Source of the DNA: Sulfuricella sp.
GTDB lineage: Bacteria > Pseudomonadota > Gammaproteobacteria > Burkholderiales > Sulfuricellaceae
NCBI GenBank assembly: GCA_019911785.1
Contig: JAIOJM010000384.1
Span: forward strand, 1 to 18,231
Direction of reading: 5' to 3'
Length of the DNA: 18,231 bases
In this document: in pieces, positions 16,297-18,231 of the stretch
Layout of the letters: every line of letters starts with the position of its first letter
Position numbering within the stretch: position 1 is the stretch's first letter
Notes under the pieces: model-generated
Told to the model about the DNA's origin: nothing
Seen by the model: the letters and a program-made list of their open reading frames with translations, nothing else
The model's database searches: none
Program-made: the position numbers and the translations under genes

Positions 16297-16863
16297 CTAG
16301 ATTTTAGGCAAGGTCACGCCATGCTGGCCCTGATACTTGCCGCCACGGTCCTTGTATGAGGTTTCACAGACCTCGTCCGATTCGAAAAACAATACCTGGG
16401 CCACACCCTCGTTGGCGTAGATCTTGGCGGGAAGCGGCGTGGTATTGGAGAATTCCAGGGTCACGTAGCCTTCCCATTCCGGCTCGAACGGCGTCACGTT
16501 GACGATGATGCCGCAGCGCGCATAGGTGGACTTGCCCAGGCAGATCGTCAGCACGCTGCGCGGGATGCGGAAATACTCCAGGGTGCGCGCGAGGACGAAA
16601 GAATTGGGCGGGATGATGCAGACATCGCTTTTGACGTCGACGAACGAATTCGGGTCGAAATTCTTGGGATCGACGATGGTGGAGTTGATGTTGGTGAACA
16701 GCTTGAATTCATCCGAGCAACGGATATCGTAGCCATAGCTGGAAGTGCCGTAGGAGACGATTTTTCGCCCATCCACGCTCCTCACCTGACCCGGCTCGAA
16801 GGGTTCGATCATGCCGTGCTGTTCCGCCATGCGGCGAATCCACTTGTCCGATTTAATGCTCAT
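16297..16863 (-). CDS. dcd: dCTP deaminase
   Basis: This 188-aa enzyme of the trimeric dUTPase-like family deaminates dCTP to dUTP, which feeds dUMP to thymidylate synthase. Motifs are [14 protein letters not shown] (38-51), [13 protein letters not shown] (82-94), [20 protein letters not shown] (110-129), and [11 protein letters not shown] with E137 in the place of the catalytic Glu, then EGVAQVLFF and KYQGQ near the end. Length fits the family. The ATG at 16863 gives the usual [13 protein letters not shown] start, but the bases before it (CCCCTCGAAAAAA on the coding strand) contain no Shine-Dalgarno sequence. It lies 92 bp downstream of mrp, with an inverted G/C-tract repeat filling the gap. 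Confidence 0.96.
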   Translation of the reverse strand: MSIKSDKWIRRMAEQHGMIEPFEPGQVRSVDGRKIVSYGTSSYGYDIRCSDEFKLFTNINSTIVDPKNFDPNSFVDVKSDVCIIPPNSFVLARTLEYFRIPRSVLTICLGKSTYARCGIIVNVTPFEPEWEGYVTLEFSNTTPLPAKIYANEGVAQVLFFESDEVCETSYKDRGGKYQGQHGVTLPKI

Positions 16864-16872
16864 TTTTTTCGA

Positions 16873-16951
16873 GGGGCTAGGGACTAGGGGGCTAGGGGCT
16901 AGAAAAAACGCCCATCGCCAACTAGCCCCTGATCCCTAGCCCCTAGTCCCT
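16873..16951. repeat. Inverted CTAGGGG-type repeat with G-quadruplex motifs on both strands
   Basis: The left arm (16873-16902) is built of CTAGGGG-like units; its + strand G-tracts are at 16873-16876, 16880-16882, 16887-16891 and 16895-16898, separated by 3-4 nt loops. The right arm (16922-16951) is the imperfect reverse complement, with C-tracts at 16926-16929, 16934-16936, 16940-16943 and 16948-16950, which gives four G-tracts on the - strand. The spacer is about 19 nt and A-rich at its left. The block can fold either as one long imperfect hairpin or as G-quadruplexes. It fills the mrp-dcd gap and ends 9 bp before the dcd ATG. Confidence 0.75.
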
Positions 16952-16955
16952 GAAG

Positions 16956-18050
16956 TTAAGTATTTTGAATTACGATATTGGGGAAGCGTGCGCTGAAATC
17001 CTGCGCCTGCTCGGCCACTTTAACCGCCACGCGGCGAGCGATTTCCTTGTAGATCTGGGAAACGCGCCCGTCAGGGTCGGCCACCACCGGCGGCCTGCCC
17101 TCGTCAGTCTGCTCGCGGATGTTGATATCCAGCGGCAAGGCGCCGAGGAACTCGACATTGAAGTCCTGGCACATCTTCTCACCGCCGCCGGTACCGAAAA
17201 GACGCTCTTCATGGCCGCAGTTGGTGCAGATGTGCAGGCTCATGTTTTCCACGATACCGAGGATGGGGATACCCACTTTCTCGAACATCTTCAGACCCTT
17301 GCGTGCGTCGATCAGAGCCACATCCTGGGGCGTGGTAACGATCACGGAACCGGTCACCGGCACGGTTTGCGCCAGAGTGAGCTGGATGTCGCCGGTGCCG
17401 GGCGGCAGATCCACCACCAGATAATCCACGTCCTTCCAGTTGGTGTCATTCAGGAGTTGCCCCAGCGCCTGGGTTACCATCGGGCCGCGCCACACCATGG
17501 GCTGATCCGGATCGATCAGGAAGCCGATGGACATGGCCTGCAGGCCGTGGCCATTCAGCGGCTCAAGTTTTTTGCCGTCCGCAGAAGGTTCGGGGCGGTC
17601 ATCCTTGATGCCCAGCATCAGGGGCTGGGAAGGGCCGTAGATGTCGGCATCGAGAATACCCACTCGCGCGCCTTCGGCAGCCAGCGCCAGCGCCAGATTC
17701 ACCGCGGTGGTGGACTTGCCCACGCCGCCCTTGCCGGAAGCCACGGCGATGATGTTCTTGATGCCCGGAATCAGCTTGACGCCGCGCTGCACGCTATGCG
17801 AAACGATGTTGGAGGAAACGTTGACCGTCACGCTACCGACACCGGCAATACTCTTGACCTTGTCGGCAACCTGGGCGCGGATGCTTTCGAACACGCTCTT
17901 ACCCGGGTAGCCGAGGACGACGTCGAGGGACACCTTGTCACCGTCGATCTTGATGTTCTTGACCGACTTGGTGCTGACGAAATCCTTCTTGGTATTAGGA
18001 TCGGTAATTTGCTTCAGTGCATCTTGCACCTGCTGTTCTGACACGGACAT
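16956..18050 (-). CDS. mrp: Mrp/ApbC/NBP35 family Fe-S cluster carrier ATPase
   Basis: This 364-aa cytosolic P-loop ATPase delivers Fe-S clusters to apoproteins. An N-terminal MIP18/DUF59 domain (about 4-80) precedes the deviant Walker A GKGGVGKST (106-114). Then come ILDADIYGPSQ (132-142), the Walker B-like LVVDLPPGTGD (211-221), and the cluster-bridging pair C275/C278 in HICTNCGH. These cysteines carry the transferred 4Fe-4S cluster at the dimer interface in this family. Start: AAGGAG lies 5 bases before the ATG at 18050 on the coding strand. The divergent arrangement with metG is common in beta- and gammaproteobacteria and supports the assignment. dcd follows 92 bp downstream. Confidence 0.96.
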   Translation of the reverse strand: MSVSEQQVQDALKQITDPNTKKDFVSTKSVKNIKIDGDKVSLDVVLGYPGKSVFESIRAQVADKVKSIAGVGSVTVNVSSNIVSHSVQRGVKLIPGIKNIIAVASGKGGVGKSTTAVNLALALAAEGARVGILDADIYGPSQPLMLGIKDDRPEPSADGKKLEPLNGHGLQAMSIGFLIDPDQPMVWRGPMVTQALGQLLNDTNWKDVDYLVVDLPPGTGDIQLTLAQTVPVTGSVIVTTPQDVALIDARKGLKMFEKVGIPILGIVENMSLHICTNCGHEERLFGTGGGEKMCQDFNVEFLGALPLDINIREQTDEGRPPVVADPDGRVSQIYKEIARRVAVKVAEQAQDFSARFPNIVIQNT

Positions 18051-18072
18051 GCTTGCTCCTTGAGTGTAACCG

Positions 18073-18091
18073 TTTCTGCCAGGGGCAGAAA
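18073..18091. repeat. Perfect 8-bp hairpin in the mrp leader
   Basis: TTTCTGCC (18073-18080) pairs with GGCAGAAA (18084-18091) across a 3-nt loop. It lies between the metG promoter region and the mrp ribosome-binding site, so it would be in the 5' leader of the mrp mRNA or just upstream of it. On the - strand extra T residues precede the stem rather than follow it, so it is not a terminator for mrp. It could be an operator or a leader hairpin. Confidence 0.5.
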
Positions 18092-18112
18092 AAACGAAAG
18101 TTTAACGAATAA

Positions 18113-18141
18113 TTGGGCTTGCTACCACGGTTTGTTACAAT
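18113..18141 (+). promoter_or_regulatory. Likely sigma-70 promoter of metG
   Basis: TTGGGC (18113-18118) and TACAAT (18136-18141) are separated by exactly 17 bp. The -10 differs from TATAAT at one base, while the -35 matches only its TTG. Transcription would begin near 18148, about 24 bp before the metG ATG. It lies in the divergent mrp-metG gap, the expected place. Confidence 0.5.
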
Positions 18142-18171
18142 TGGGGTCTTTCAAGTTCCTGACAAACCGCA

Positions 18172-18231
18172 ATGAAACGCAAGATCCTGGTTACCAGCGC
18201 CCTACCCTACGCCAATGGCAGCATCCATCTT
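18172..18231 (+). CDS. metG: Methionyl-tRNA synthetase, N-terminal fragment (cut by window end)
   Basis: Only the first 20 codons are present; the gene continues past the window. The translation runs MKRKILVTSALPYANG and then SIHL. It contains the class I synthetase first strand and the start of the HIGH-type signature in its MetRS form (PYANGSIHLGH, of which the last two residues lie outside). MetRS charges tRNA-Met with methionine using ATP. The divergent position next to mrp agrees. No strong Shine-Dalgarno sequence is seen just before the ATG (upstream bases GACAAACCGCA). Confidence 0.95.
   Translation, partial: MKRKILVTSALPYANGSIHL

Noticed and set aside
16873..16951. Possible small CRISPR-like or telomere-like array because of repeated CTAGGGG units
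   Set aside because: Units are contiguous without unique spacers, and the two halves are inverted to each other, which fits a palindromic element instead.

Overview
The window looks like a chromosomal segment of a GC-rich betaproteobacterium, probably of the Nitrosomonadales/Gallionellaceae kind. This is inferred from gene content and order: an mrp/metG divergent pair followed by dcd and a long Orn/Lys/Arg decarboxylase, an aat/bpt pair, and short dispersed palindromes of the types common in beta- and gammaproteobacteria. No database was searched. Almost all of the sequence is coding, and nothing indicates a phage, plasmid, IS element, CRISPR array or RNA gene.

Positions 204-7277 hold a copper/silver detoxification cluster, all on the + strand: a small His/Cys-rich exported protein, a CusF-like periplasmic metallochaperone, a TolC-type outer-membrane channel (cusC/czcC-like), a membrane-fusion adaptor (cusB), the HME-RND pump (cusA) and a c-type cytochrome lipoprotein. 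The genes from cusC to the cytochrome overlap or are 1 bp apart and should be one transcript. CusF and CusB would collect periplasmic Cu(I)/Ag(I), and CusCBA would export it. A DUF302 protein follows at 7319-7708. No copper-responsive regulator is present.

Positions 7705-12506 contain the two bacterial N-degron aminoacyl-transferases, aat and bpt, separated by a 3.2-kb gene for a membrane-bound Cache-HAMP-GAF-PAS-GAF-HD-GYP protein, a likely c-di-GMP phosphodiesterase. Positions 12554-13896 hold thyA and folA, the coupled dTMP synthesis/folate recycling pair, ending in a strong bidirectional terminator (13909-13948).

On the - strand, positions 13960-18050 hold mrp (Fe-S carrier ATPase), dcd (dCTP deaminase) and a PLP-dependent Orn/Lys/Arg decarboxylase, transcribed in that order. 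metG begins divergently from mrp at 18172 and runs off the window.

The genes themselves belong to known families, and I do not see a convincing new multi-gene system. The unusual content is a set of palindromic repeats placed in or against genes. A 55-nt double-hairpin (REPIN-like) element lies in frame inside cusA and encodes about 18 residues of a cytoplasmic loop. A second repeat supplies the last 15 codons and the stop codon of bpt. Opposed G-tract/C-tract arms sit between mrp and dcd, directly upstream of a dcd start that lacks a Shine-Dalgarno sequence. A pair of hairpins lies between dcd and the decarboxylase.
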